This document shows, in pieces, positions 14,507 to 23,188 of a stretch of 34,636 bases of DNA. The stretch comes from a virus: positions 1-34,636 of the IMG/VR virus record IMGVR_UViG_3300009705_000056. One strand, 5' to 3'. Positions within the stretch are counted from its first letter, which is position 1, and each line of letters opens with the position of its first letter. The position numbers were made by a program, and so were the translations under genes. Below the pieces are notes generated by a model, which saw only the letters and a program-made list of their open reading frames with translations, was not told the DNA's origin and did not search any database.

Positions 14507-15346
14507 ATGTCTAAAATTAACGAACATAACATATCTCGTGCAGCCATACTATCAAATGTAATATATCGTGCTAAAGAGACTGAACAATGGTCAAATGAGA
14601 ATCAATGGCACAATAACGCTTTTTGGGCGAAAGGGATTTCATTAAAGAGAAACTTGATAGGTGATGATGGAACAATAAAGGTAGGGTATACCGTAGAAGA
14701 CCAAACATTGTACCTTACTTATTCCGGCACGCAAGATATTGAATTTTGGTTGTACAATGCCGATACAGATGTTCGCCATTTACATGGTATAGGTCTTCAT
14801 GAGGGATTTTTGAGACTTGCCGAAGAAGTTGAAACAGTTCTTGTCAAAGATAGTTACATCTTTGACATAATAAACAATAACAATATTACAAAAGTTGTTC
14901 ATTGTGGCCATAGTGCTGGTGGAGCAGTAGCTGGCATAATGGCTCTTAAGTTTTTTGAGGCCGACGCTTATTACGGGCCGGGTCTTGCTTGTGACCACGT
15001 CATTATCGATTTTGGATCACCAAGATATCTAAAAGATGACCAGCCTATAGACATCTTTCCTTGCGAAAGACTCAGGTTTCAAGAAATTTATGATATTGTT
15101 CCGTGTACACCTCTCACTTGGAGAGGGCCGTTACCCGGCTTTGAACATTTCGGCTCAGTCAGATATACAGCACCGGACTTTAAACTATTAACCAAGCTCC
15201 CTTGGTATCGCCCTTTAATGTTTATTAAAAAATATTTTGGGTCTCTATGGTTGGGTAAATCGGTTAGTGAAGCGACAAGCCACCATTCTATTGATGGTTA
15301 TGCTTCTACAGTTGTTGTTAATCATTCCCTAAAGGATATATTATGA
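14507..15346 (+). CDS. class 3 (fungal-type) lipase
   Basis: A 279-residue alpha/beta hydrolase of the lipase class 3 family. TLYLTYSGTQDIEFWLYNAD is the oxyanion strand and loop; CGHSAGGAVAGIMALKF holds the nucleophile elbow G-H-S-A-G with Ser136; IIDFGSPRY follows as in the family; IYDIVPCTP supplies Asp196; and SHHSIDGY supplies His259 or His260. The catalytic triad is therefore complete. No signal peptide or membrane segment is visible, so it is cytoplasmic or carried on the virion. It overlaps the next (protease) gene by four bases (ATGA), so the two are translationally coupled. Likely substrates are acylglycerols or phospholipids; a role in lysis, entry or membrane remodelling is inference. 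Confidence 0.88.
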   Translation: MSKINEHNISRAAILSNVIYRAKETEQWSNENQWHNNAFWAKGISLKRNLIGDDGTIKVGYTVEDQTLYLTYSGTQDIEFWLYNADTDVRHLHGIGLHEGFLRLAEEVETVLVKDSYIFDIINNNNITKVVHCGHSAGGAVAGIMALKFFEADAYYGPGLACDHVIIDFGSPRYLKDDQPIDIFPCERLRFQEIYDIVPCTPLTWRGPLPGFEHFGSVRYTAPDFKLLTKLPWYRPLMFIKKYFGSLWLGKSVSEATSHHSIDGYASTVVVNHSLKDIL

Positions 15347-16926
15347 AATATATTTTATTGTTGTTATTAACGCTCGTTCCTATGCACACAGAAGTATATG
15401 CAGAAACGCAGAATTCACCACCAGCATATATGATTCATTCTACTGGACCTGGCCTTCTTGCAAGTGGGTTCCAGGGCACCGCAGTCAGTCTACGTGTATA
15501 TAAGAATTATGGTTGGTTTATCACAGCTAGCCACGTTATCAAAGGACGATCTACAGTAGTTATACAAGGACATAGCTATCCCGTTCGAGTTATGGATAAC
15601 TTTCGTACTACTGGATTAATTCCTGACGGATTGACGATTTTACGCACCGTAAACAAGATACCGCATGAGCATCTCAATACTTATCTTATGGATGTAGATA
15701 GACAGCCCAAGGTGGGGGATAAGGTATGGCTATTAGGATATCCCGGTGGTAAACTACAATCTAAACAAACATATGTCACACAATTAATTAAAAATCAATT
15801 TCTGACTAGGACTTACCTAAGTTTTGGTGCTTCTGGTGGACTTGTCGTGTATGATAATGGGAGTCTAGCGGGTATCATCCATGGGTTTGTAGAGGGTAAA
15901 GGTCGAGAGGGTGTTCATAGTAATATCGCACTCTTTGCAAGTAGCATCAACGAGAACTATCCATTTCTTGTTCCACGTTCTCAGAACGATGAAAAAAGAA
16001 TAGAGTTACACGATAAAGATGTCAAGAATGACGATGCTAAGGATGACGATCATCATCATGATAAATGTGATTGTGGGTGTGTAGGATGTGAGGATTGTAA
16101 AAACGGCGAATGTCCGTGTGATTCAGACTGTAAGTGTGACACAGATTGTGCTTGCAGAATAAAGAATAGAAGTGAGCCTGAGTCTCGTATACAGGGTGGA
16201 CCACCACTGCCACCAGACCAAGAGGAGCCTGTTACAGAAGACCCTGTCGATTCTACACCATTACCTCCATTCAAAGAACCTGATGTAGAAGAACCCGTAG
16301 TCGAGGAGCCTGTTACAGAAGAACCTCTTAAGCTAGAAGACAAGGGAGTGCAGGAAGAAGATAATAAATACATAGACGAAAGGATGAAGAAATTTAAAGA
16401 AGAAATCATTAGTGTTATTAAGGATATGCACTCAATAGACAATGCGGTTGTTCCACCGGTTGTTCCACCGGTTGTTCCAGAGGTAACTCCAGAATCGAAA
16501 CCGGACCCACAACCGGTTATTCCTCCGGAAAAAGAAAATGTGGGCATTTTAGGAAATTTAATCAGTAAGTCTGGTTGGATATTACCAATTTTAGGTGTTG
16601 CTGTTCCGGGCGGTGCTTTGGGGTGGCTTGGTGTTCAAGGTGTCTTGTCTTTAGTTAGACGGAGAAAACGTCGTAAGGAGGCGGGGGATGATACTATTCC
16701 ACCTTTGTTTCACAGAGACGTTACGGAAGCCGAACAAATCATTGGTCTTCGCCAATCAGAACAACGCGAACCAATATTTGACACAATGCGAGGAATCCTT
16801 TTCGAGGATGAATTTAACTCCAACCCTGACCAATCGTTCAAGGAAGCTTTTGCAACCGTCAATTCTAAATTTAACCAAATTACACCGGTCGCAACACGGC
16901 ACACGAGAGTAGACACCAATAAGTAA
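15343..16926 (+). CDS. secreted, membrane-anchored trypsin-like protease with Cys-cluster
   Basis: 527 residues in ordered blocks. 1-20 is a signal peptide (MKYILLLLLTLVPMHTEVYA). About 30-205 is a trypsin-like protease: TASHV gives His64, DGLTIL Asp95, and GASGG Ser164. About 230-272 has HHH followed by 11 cysteines in 30 residues (KCDCGCVGCEDCKNGECPCD), metallothionein-like. About 278-395 is a Pro/Glu/Val-rich spacer with EEPV and VVPP repeats. About 401-438 is a hydrophobic membrane helix ending in RRRKRRK, and the last ~90 residues are polar. Predicted topology puts the protease outside the membrane and the tail in the cytoplasm. Four-base overlap with the lipase gene. I know no described phage protein with this architecture. 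Confidence 0.88.
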   Translation: MKYILLLLLTLVPMHTEVYAETQNSPPAYMIHSTGPGLLASGFQGTAVSLRVYKNYGWFITASHVIKGRSTVVIQGHSYPVRVMDNFRTTGLIPDGLTILRTVNKIPHEHLNTYLMDVDRQPKVGDKVWLLGYPGGKLQSKQTYVTQLIKNQFLTRTYLSFGASGGLVVYDNGSLAGIIHGFVEGKGREGVHSNIALFASSINENYPFLVPRSQNDEKRIELHDKDVKNDDAKDDDHHHDKCDCGCVGCEDCKNGECPCDSDCKCDTDCACRIKNRSEPESRIQGGPPLPPDQEEPVTEDPVDSTPLPPFKEPDVEEPVVEEPVTEEPLKLEDKGVQEEDNKYIDERMKKFKEEIISVIKDMHSIDNAVVPPVVPPVVPEVTPESKPDPQPVIPPEKENVGILGNLISKSGWILPILGVAVPGGALGWLGVQGVLSLVRRRKRRKEAGDDTIPPLFHRDVTEAEQIIGLRQSEQREPIFDTMRGILFEDEFNSNPDQSFKEAFATVNSKFNQITPVATRHTRVDTNK

Positions 16927-16953
16927 CTCAATAACTTTTACAGGAGAATAATT

Positions 16954-17634
16954 ATGACAGAGCAAGTAGCAGTAGGCAATTTTACTGGAATGATTACCAG
17001 ATTTAAGAATCAGAGCATCCTTCTTGGCATGAGGCCATGTGTTGATCTATTGCATGAAATCGTTGGTAATGATGAATTTAACAATCGGGTAGGTACTGAT
17101 GATTCGACACAGGCACATATGAACCAATTGGTTGGTATGTGTGATCGAACACGGCGTGTAATCACTTACAACCCTGAAGACGTTGATATTATGTCTGTTC
17201 TGGATGCTGACATAGAACTTAGCGAAAGCTTGCGTCCTATCAATTTGGATAATATTCAAATGTCCAGTACTCCACTGATCGAGATTCCGTGGATGTTCGA
17301 TGGTACAGATGCTAATATTCCTATTTGGAGCAGTTTGCAGTTCCGTAACGGTATCGGTGGAATGCTTTATTCAGCAGCTTCTCAGATCTTGGTCCAGTAT
17401 ACAAGGTTGGAATCCAGAAATCGTAGTTATCTGATTACGGTTAATGATTCTTTACGTATGTATAGCCTGATGCAGACATTCCGTGATCTGTGTGATCGAT
17501 TCTTGGGTCATGATAACCAAATGGACATCGCCCAGCCTCTGGCAACAGATGAACCAAGCAATAACCCAGCACCTAATAGGGTTGGTAACGGGTCAGTGGC
17601 CTTTGGTAGCTCATTACAGAATCAAGATTCGTAG
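16954..17634 (+). CDS. hypothetical protein between protease and tail genes
   Basis: 226 residues with CAGGAGAA upstream of the ATG. Largely helical with even charge. A central hydrophobic patch (RNGIGGMLYSAASQILVQYT) is followed by a helix-rich segment (RMYSLMQTFRDLCDRFLGHD) and a disordered Pro/Asn/Gly/Ser tail. No membrane helix, signal or recognised domain. It is closed by the terminator at 17661, so it is the last gene of the lipase-protease unit. A structural or virion-assembly protein is possible; unknown. Confidence 0.75.
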   Translation: MTEQVAVGNFTGMITRFKNQSILLGMRPCVDLLHEIVGNDEFNNRVGTDDSTQAHMNQLVGMCDRTRRVITYNPEDVDIMSVLDADIELSESLRPINLDNIQMSSTPLIEIPWMFDGTDANIPIWSSLQFRNGIGGMLYSAASQILVQYTRLESRNRSYLITVNDSLRMYSLMQTFRDLCDRFLGHDNQMDIAQPLATDEPSNNPAPNRVGNGSVAFGSSLQNQDS

Positions 17635-17660
17635 ACTTTTACGGTCTTAAAGGATAATAG

Positions 17661-17698
17661 AGGGGTATTCGCCAATTAATGGTGATGCCCCTTTTTTT
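17661..17698 (+). terminator. intrinsic terminator
   Basis: AGGGGTATTCGCC (17661-17673) pairs with GGTGATGCCCCT (17681-17692) over 12 pairs with one bulge and two wobbles, around a short AT loop. A run of T follows directly (17692-17698). It ends the lipase-protease-unknown unit. The next promoter motif begins at the end of the T-run. Confidence 0.88.
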
Positions 17699-17708
17699 GT
17701 GTATAATA
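17699..17708 (+). promoter_or_regulatory. candidate phage promoter motif before the tail/fibre block
   Basis: GTGTATAATA (TATAAT at 17702-17707) abuts the T-run of the terminator. The place for a -35 box is inside the terminator stem and has no consensus hexamer. It is 47 bases upstream of the first gene of the surface block, whose ribosome-binding site is GGAGA. Copies with the same core lie at 2052, 9207 and 31397. Confidence 0.6.
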
Positions 17709-17754
17709 CAGTACATATGAATACATTCAGGAATTTTACTTGGAGAATTGACCC

Positions 17755-18225
17755 ATGGCAGCACTTTCAGATTATTTGGAGTCTGGACTATTACATCATT
17801 TATTCCGTAGTGACTCTTTTCAGAAACCATCTGGCATTTGCATCGCTCTCACGAGCGGTGTACCTATTGACTCAGATACTGGTCTTACTATTCCTGAATT
17901 ACCTTCTGGTATAGATGGGGTAGATACTGGTTATAGAAGAAAAGATCTTGGAGATCCATCGTCTGTAGGCGATGCAATATGGAGTTTTACGACTACTAGT
18001 GATGACGACCCCAAGGGTGGTCTTAGCGGAGTAGTTGGGAATAGTGATTCTATCACTTTTGAGACAGCATTAACAGATTGGGGTTGGGTTTCAGGCGTTG
18101 CCATATGTGATTCTGGAGCAGGTGGAAACCTACTAATGCACGCAGAATTAGGAAATGCTCGCAAAATCTATATTGGAGACAGTGTTAAATTTGATACAGA
18201 TACGCTTCAAATAAGTTTAAGGTAG
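17755..18225 (+). CDS. phage tail/fibre-associated structural protein
   Basis: 156 residues of a small structural family common in tailed phages. The N-terminus is MAALSDYLESGLLHHLFRSD, then GICIALTSGVP. The C-terminus has WGWVSGVAICDSGAGGNLLM, then HAELGNARKIYIGDSVKF. The pattern of helix, beta strands, a WG turn and GGNLL is characteristic; such proteins are usually annotated as tail fibre or virion proteins. GGAGA lies 8 bases before the ATG. It is the first gene after the terminator/promoter pair and precedes the giant fibre gene. Confidence 0.8.
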   Translation: MAALSDYLESGLLHHLFRSDSFQKPSGICIALTSGVPIDSDTGLTIPELPSGIDGVDTGYRRKDLGDPSSVGDAIWSFTTTSDDDPKGGLSGVVGNSDSITFETALTDWGWVSGVAICDSGAGGNLLMHAELGNARKIYIGDSVKFDTDTLQISLR

Positions 18226-18243
18226 TAGAGAGAGGGTAATTAG

Positions 18244-21200
18244 ATGATTCTCACCAAAGAGGGATATATTACCTCTATAGGGTTGCTGTTGCCAGACAAC
18301 TCTACTCAACAAATATCGCCAGCAGATTTAAGAACTAGTCTTGTTAATTTATCTGATTCAGTTCATATATTTCTTGACAATCAAGATATTCTAGCTAAAA
18401 ATATTGATAGTATTGATACTAGAACTACTCTTGTTGGCGATGGTGCTATCGCAAAAAGAGATCTTGTTGGAAGGTCAAATCAAGATAATTCTGCATTTGG
18501 CTATAATGCTCTACATGGAAATTACAATGGCGTAAAAAACACAGCTATTGGTGCCACCGCTTTAAGTTGTAACGTTACTGGTCGTCAGAATGTTGCGGTA
18601 GGGTATAATGCTATTGCTGGTAACACTGTTGGTTCTGGCAACGTTGGCATTGGTAATTTTGCGTTACAGACCAACAAAAAGGGTGATTTTAATATTGCTA
18701 TTGGTCATGGTGCTGGGGCTTATATTGGTGAGAACTCTAATTATAATTTTTATGTTGGTGCTCACCCTGTTGACTACGAGGGCTTGTGCGATACGTCAGA
18801 AATAACTACCAATGTTCCGTTATTGTTTGGTGATCTTCTTAACAAAAAGCTGGGTGTAGGTGTTAGTAGCTTACACAGTTTTGGTGCCATACAATCTTCT
18901 GGTGATGTGTCTCCATCTCAAAATGCCATTTTTAATCTTGGGCATGGTTCGTACAATTGGGGTACTGCGTTCTTAGCAAGCGGTCTGTCATACCCTAGTT
19001 CTGGCGATTTTTTGGTCACAAGGCACACGCCGCAAGGTGTAGATTATCCAGATCAATATAATTATTCCACCGTCTTTTCTATGGATCGCGATGGTTATAT
19101 TGGAATTAATACAGCAGCTCCATCTGGAAGCCACGGGATTCTCACAGTTGATGGTAATATCGTACCAAATGAGACCCATGCATATAGTTTAGGTAGACCT
19201 GAGTTGAAATGGCATGGTTGGTTCAACGATGTTGTTGGTGATAATCTAGATATACTAGAAAACGCAAGTGTTACTGGGCTGCTTAATGTCAGTGGAGATG
19301 CTACTTTTGGTAATGATGTACTTGTTAAAAGTGACCTTACCGTAGATCAAGACACGTCTATTGGACGCAATGTAGATGTCAGCGGTAATGCGGATATTGG
19401 TGGCGATGTATATACGAGCGGTCATTTGAATGTAGCGGAAACTGTAGGTATTAGTGGTACTATGGTAACCAGTGGCGAGGTTACTTTTGGTAGTGGCCTT
19501 ACTGTAATGTCAAATATAATTACTAGTGGAAATTTAGACGTAGAAGAAAACATAACTGGTGATGGTAACATAGCTGTATCAGGAACAGCTACATTTGGCA
19601 ATGTGCTTCCGCATCAGACAGATATCTATTCTATCGGTAGTTCTGAATTAAAATGGGATGGTTGGTTTAATGATCTTGTTGTTACTGGGCTGCTTTCTGT
19701 TCATGATACGAACTTTACTTGGAATACTATCACAGAATGTATTTATGATTGCAAGACATTACATCTGGCTACCAGTGGGTTCTGTGATCCTGAAACTGAT
19801 GGTTTAACAGGTGGTAATCTTTGTGGGTACTTAAGTGATGCATCTCTAGACGGTGCTGGATTTGAAGTACACTCCAGTGGTATTGGATACGTCAGAGATT
19901 ATCGCTATATCTTTAAAGAGCCAAATCAAGACCTCACTTGTCTTGAAGTAGATAGTAGTTATGCTAGGTCAAGATGGCAATCTAATATTTCCATCGAAGT
20001 AGAAGATGGGCTGCATATGCAGACACAGCGGGTTCTTAGTGATAAGAAATTGTCTTTAGTTACTCAGAGCGGTTGTCATGGGTTGTTCTTTAGGACATTA
20101 CAAAGTAACTCTAATAACATAACGTATTTTGGGTCTGAGGACCATGTCGAAGCGTATTCTTATAATCAGCCCGTTAACTTTATTGGACCGTCTGGCAATG
20201 GTGATTATCACTTATCCATAGCCACAGTTGATTCTGGAGTAACTGTTGGTATTGATCTTGCCACGAGAATATCTGGCACTATGCATGGGTTTGGTCTTGA
20301 AAATCATGACGATCTCAATGCAGATACTGACAGGTTTGCCTTAAGAGTACACAACAATACTACTACAGTGCTTGAGCCCTTTAGCGTTCTAAGGGCTAGT
20401 GGTTTAGTTGGTATTACTAATATTGCCGTTGCTTCTGGTGCTGAACCTATTGTGCCAGCTACCTTGTTTAATGTGCAAGGTGACAATAGTTGCAACGTGA
20501 GATTTTCCGCTAGTGGTCTTGAAACTTCTAGTCTCGATATTATTAGCAATGGCAACACTCGTGCTTCTGGGGTACAAATTGCATATAATGCAGGAAACCA
20601 ACTTGTTGATTTTTCATTAATCAAACCAAGTGGGGATATTGGTGCATTATCTAGCTTTTTGTCTGTTACCAACGATGGATATGTTGGCATTGGAGAATTG
20701 AGAAGAGGTGGCTATAGAGATGTAACTCCATTTGAGCCATTGGTTATTAGTCATTCAGGCGTTACTAACAGTGGAACGGTTGCTATTAGAGAGCAGTCTT
20801 TAGCTCCTTCTGCTACGCCAGCTTATGGCAAACTATATATTAAGCCAAAAATTGCTGATAATCAAACTCAATCAATATTTTTCCTTGATGATGATGGTAA
20901 CGAATTTGATATAATAACTGGTGATCATACTCACGATTATGCAGACCCATCACATACCCATTCTCATGAGCATGAGCATGACCATGATTATGATTATGAC
21001 ACATTGTATGTTGATGTCAGGGGTAACACTTATGCTGGTTCAGGGTCTCCAGATTCTAGGCCGACGCTCTCTGCTCATAGAAATACTACATTGGGTCATT
21101 ATGCACTCAATTCTTTATCTACCGGCTCTGACAATATAGCTATCGGCAGTGGCAGTCTGCAAAGTCTCACAACAAGTGCTCATAACACAGTAGTCGGTGT

Positions 21201-23187
21201 AGGCTCTTTGTTTACAGCTATTACTCCAAACAGTAACACTATTGTGGGTGCTTTAAACCTTGGTTCGGGAGAACAAGCTGAAGGCAATGTGATTGTAGGT
21301 TACGGAAATCTTCAACAATCGACCTCTTCTACACCAACGGGCTGTATTATTATTGGTACAGGAATAGAAGATGGTCTGAATGACCACATGGACAACTACG
21401 CTCTTGCTATTGGCCACGGGGATACGCCAATCGTATTGGGTTCCATGGGCGGTAGTAATGGTAGAAATGTTTCTATTAATTATGCTGATTTTTCTGTTAC
21501 TGATGGTGACCTTACTGTTGCTCCAGTGGCTGACACAGAAATGACCTTTAATAGCAATGGCTTGACTGTTGCTGAAGGTCACGTAATTATTGCCAGTGGT
21601 GATATTCGTTCGTCTAATCCGGGTTATCCTACAAAGTTATTAGTTCAAGATGGCAGCTTGTCTCTTGGTGGTCAAAATGATAGACATATCTTGTCATTTA
21701 GCCATGCGGTTGAAACAGAAAGAGATATAGCCATAATAGATCTGAAAGATAACGATCACACTTCTGTGAACGGTCTTCTTTCTCTTAGATTTACAGATAC
21801 CGATAGTTCACATGAATTAATGCAGTTTGATCACACTTCTGTGGCAATGCCATTGGCTGCAAATGAAAAGACTACAAGTGTTAATTATGTTGGCCCTACA
21901 GGTACTAATAGTGCAGCAATAAGTCGTCCGTTTGTTAAACTTCACGGTGACATGTTGGTTAGGGGTTCTGTTCAGTTTGCTGACGGTACATACATAGATT
22001 CGGCTAATGTTCAATCTAACTTTGCTGGAACAGGCTTGAGATTGGCGAGCTTTAGCAATGGCAAGAGGATGCATCTAGACTTCACGACCCTTGCAGATGC
22101 AGAGACTTTAACGCCTGAGATAGATAACGATGAATCATATATTGCCCTAAGTGTTCCGTCTGGAACAAGTGATAAAATTGGTTCGATGTCGCTAACAGAT
22201 CTTAGCAGGATTATACATCCTTATGCTGGACGCGGCTACGCTTTAGTGTCTGATAACTGTAACCATATATGGTCAAATTCTGGAAATCTTGTAGACACTG
22301 TTAAGAATACTGGTTGTGTAGTGATTGGTTGTGAAGCTGCTGCTTCTGCTACTGGCTGGAAAAATGCTGTAATGATTGGTGCTGAAGCGGGTAGGGATGC
22401 CACCACTAATAACCCGGATATTTTGGGTCCGGCTACTATAGATACTCCAGTAATATTTATTGGTAGTCGTGCAGGTAGGGATTCGGATAATATATCTAAT
22501 TCAATATTTATTGGTACTGATGCTGGGTATTTAGCTAGGAGTGCTGAAGGAACTATATTTATCGGGGAAAGTGCTGGTACTGACAGCAATATGGATGATT
22601 CCATTGGTATTGGTGAACATGCGTTAAGAGGTATGTTGAGCCGTGATGACAATGGCACGCAAAACATAGAGATTGTTGCTGGTCTTGAAGATAATGAAAG
22701 GTTGATGTTTGGTTCAGGCAACCTTTCTAATAGGCTTAATATTCAAAATAGCATTGCGGGAAAAACTGACGCAAAAAGAATTTCCATTGGTGATGCAGTG
22801 CTTAATCCAGACGCTCCGTTGTCTGTTAGGCTTGACCACACTATACCGGGTCACAATGGCATTGATGATATGCAAACTTGGTATTGTAATGACACTAAGG
22901 TTGCTCAAATAACTTGCCCTGGTGATATTGAAATTCACTATAGTGGTGGGCTTATGTTGCCGATGACTGTTGAAGGGTTCGCACAGCAGGAAATAGCATG
23001 TCCAACGTCATACGCATCACCAACAAGTGGCACGTTAAGAACTAAGGATTACGACTTCATTACTAACATTGATGTCTCTCTCGTTAATAGAGATGCTAGA
23101 CTGACTGTGCAAAGTGGTGCGTATGTAATAGCACAAAGAGTAAATCGGGAATATAGGCCAATTTGGGTGAATTGTTCAGGAGTATGA
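18244..23187 (+). CDS. giant tail fibre/adhesin with YadA-like head repeats
   Basis: 1647 residues. N-terminus (1-45, LLPDNSTQQISPADLR) is an anchor also found in the 32513 protein. About 81-160, about 947-1020 and about 1356-1465 are three blocks of YadA/Hia head-type repeats (NTAIGATAL, NVAVGYNAI, NIAIGHGAG and similar), which form left-handed beta-rolls in trimeric adhesins. Between them are DLTVDGDL-like strand repeats (about 350-460), two GELKWDGWFND-type duplicated segments (about 315 and 460), and a His-rich stretch at about 894-920 (DHTHDYADPSHTHSHEHEHD), like the metal-binding HxH sites of T4 fibres and gp12. GAGAGAGGG precedes the ATG. It is most likely a trimeric host-binding fibre. 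Attachment partner unknown. Confidence 0.85.
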   Translation: MILTKEGYITSIGLLLPDNSTQQISPADLRTSLVNLSDSVHIFLDNQDILAKNIDSIDTRTTLVGDGAIAKRDLVGRSNQDNSAFGYNALHGNYNGVKNTAIGATALSCNVTGRQNVAVGYNAIAGNTVGSGNVGIGNFALQTNKKGDFNIAIGHGAGAYIGENSNYNFYVGAHPVDYEGLCDTSEITTNVPLLFGDLLNKKLGVGVSSLHSFGAIQSSGDVSPSQNAIFNLGHGSYNWGTAFLASGLSYPSSGDFLVTRHTPQGVDYPDQYNYSTVFSMDRDGYIGINTAAPSGSHGILTVDGNIVPNETHAYSLGRPELKWHGWFNDVVGDNLDILENASVTGLLNVSGDATFGNDVLVKSDLTVDQDTSIGRNVDVSGNADIGGDVYTSGHLNVAETVGISGTMVTSGEVTFGSGLTVMSNIITSGNLDVEENITGDGNIAVSGTATFGNVLPHQTDIYSIGSSELKWDGWFNDLVVTGLLSVHDTNFTWNTITECIYDCKTLHLATSGFCDPETDGLTGGNLCGYLSDASLDGAGFEVHSSGIGYVRDYRYIFKEPNQDLTCLEVDSSYARSRWQSNISIEVEDGLHMQTQRVLSDKKLSLVTQSGCHGLFFRTLQSNSNNITYFGSEDHVEAYSYNQPVNFIGPSGNGDYHLSIATVDSGVTVGIDLATRISGTMHGFGLENHDDLNADTDRFALRVHNNTTTVLEPFSVLRASGLVGITNIAVASGAEPIVPATLFNVQGDNSCNVRFSASGLETSSLDIISNGNTRASGVQIAYNAGNQLVDFSLIKPSGDIGALSSFLSVTNDGYVGIGELRRGGYRDVTPFEPLVISHSGVTNSGTVAIREQSLAPSATPAYGKLYIKPKIADNQTQSIFFLDDDGNEFDIITGDHTHDYADPSHTHSHEHEHDHDYDYDTLYVDVRGNTYAGSGSPDSRPTLSAHRNTTLGHYALNSLSTGSDNIAIGSGSLQSLTTSAHNTVVGVGSLFTAITPNSNTIVGALNLGSGEQAEGNVIVGYGNLQQSTSSTPTGCIIIGTGIEDGLNDHMDNYALAIGHGDTPIVLGSMGGSNGRNVSINYADFSVTDGDLTVAPVADTEMTFNSNGLTVAEGHVIIASGDIRSSNPGYPTKLLVQDGSLSLGGQNDRHILSFSHAVETERDIAIIDLKDNDHTSVNGLLSLRFTDTDSSHELMQFDHTSVAMPLAANEKTTSVNYVGPTGTNSAAISRPFVKLHGDMLVRGSVQFADGTYIDSANVQSNFAGTGLRLASFSNGKRMHLDFTTLADAETLTPEIDNDESYIALSVPSGTSDKIGSMSLTDLSRIIHPYAGRGYALVSDNCNHIWSNSGNLVDTVKNTGCVVIGCEAAASATGWKNAVMIGAEAGRDATTNNPDILGPATIDTPVIFIGSRAGRDSDNISNSIFIGTDAGYLARSAEGTIFIGESAGTDSNMDDSIGIGEHALRGMLSRDDNGTQNIEIVAGLEDNERLMFGSGNLSNRLNIQNSIAGKTDAKRISIGDAVLNPDAPLSVRLDHTIPGHNGIDDMQTWYCNDTKVAQITCPGDIEIHYSGGLMLPMTVEGFAQQEIACPTSYASPTSGTLRTKDYDFITNIDVSLVNRDARLTVQSGAYVIAQRVNREYRPIWVNCSGV

Positions 23188-23188
23188 T

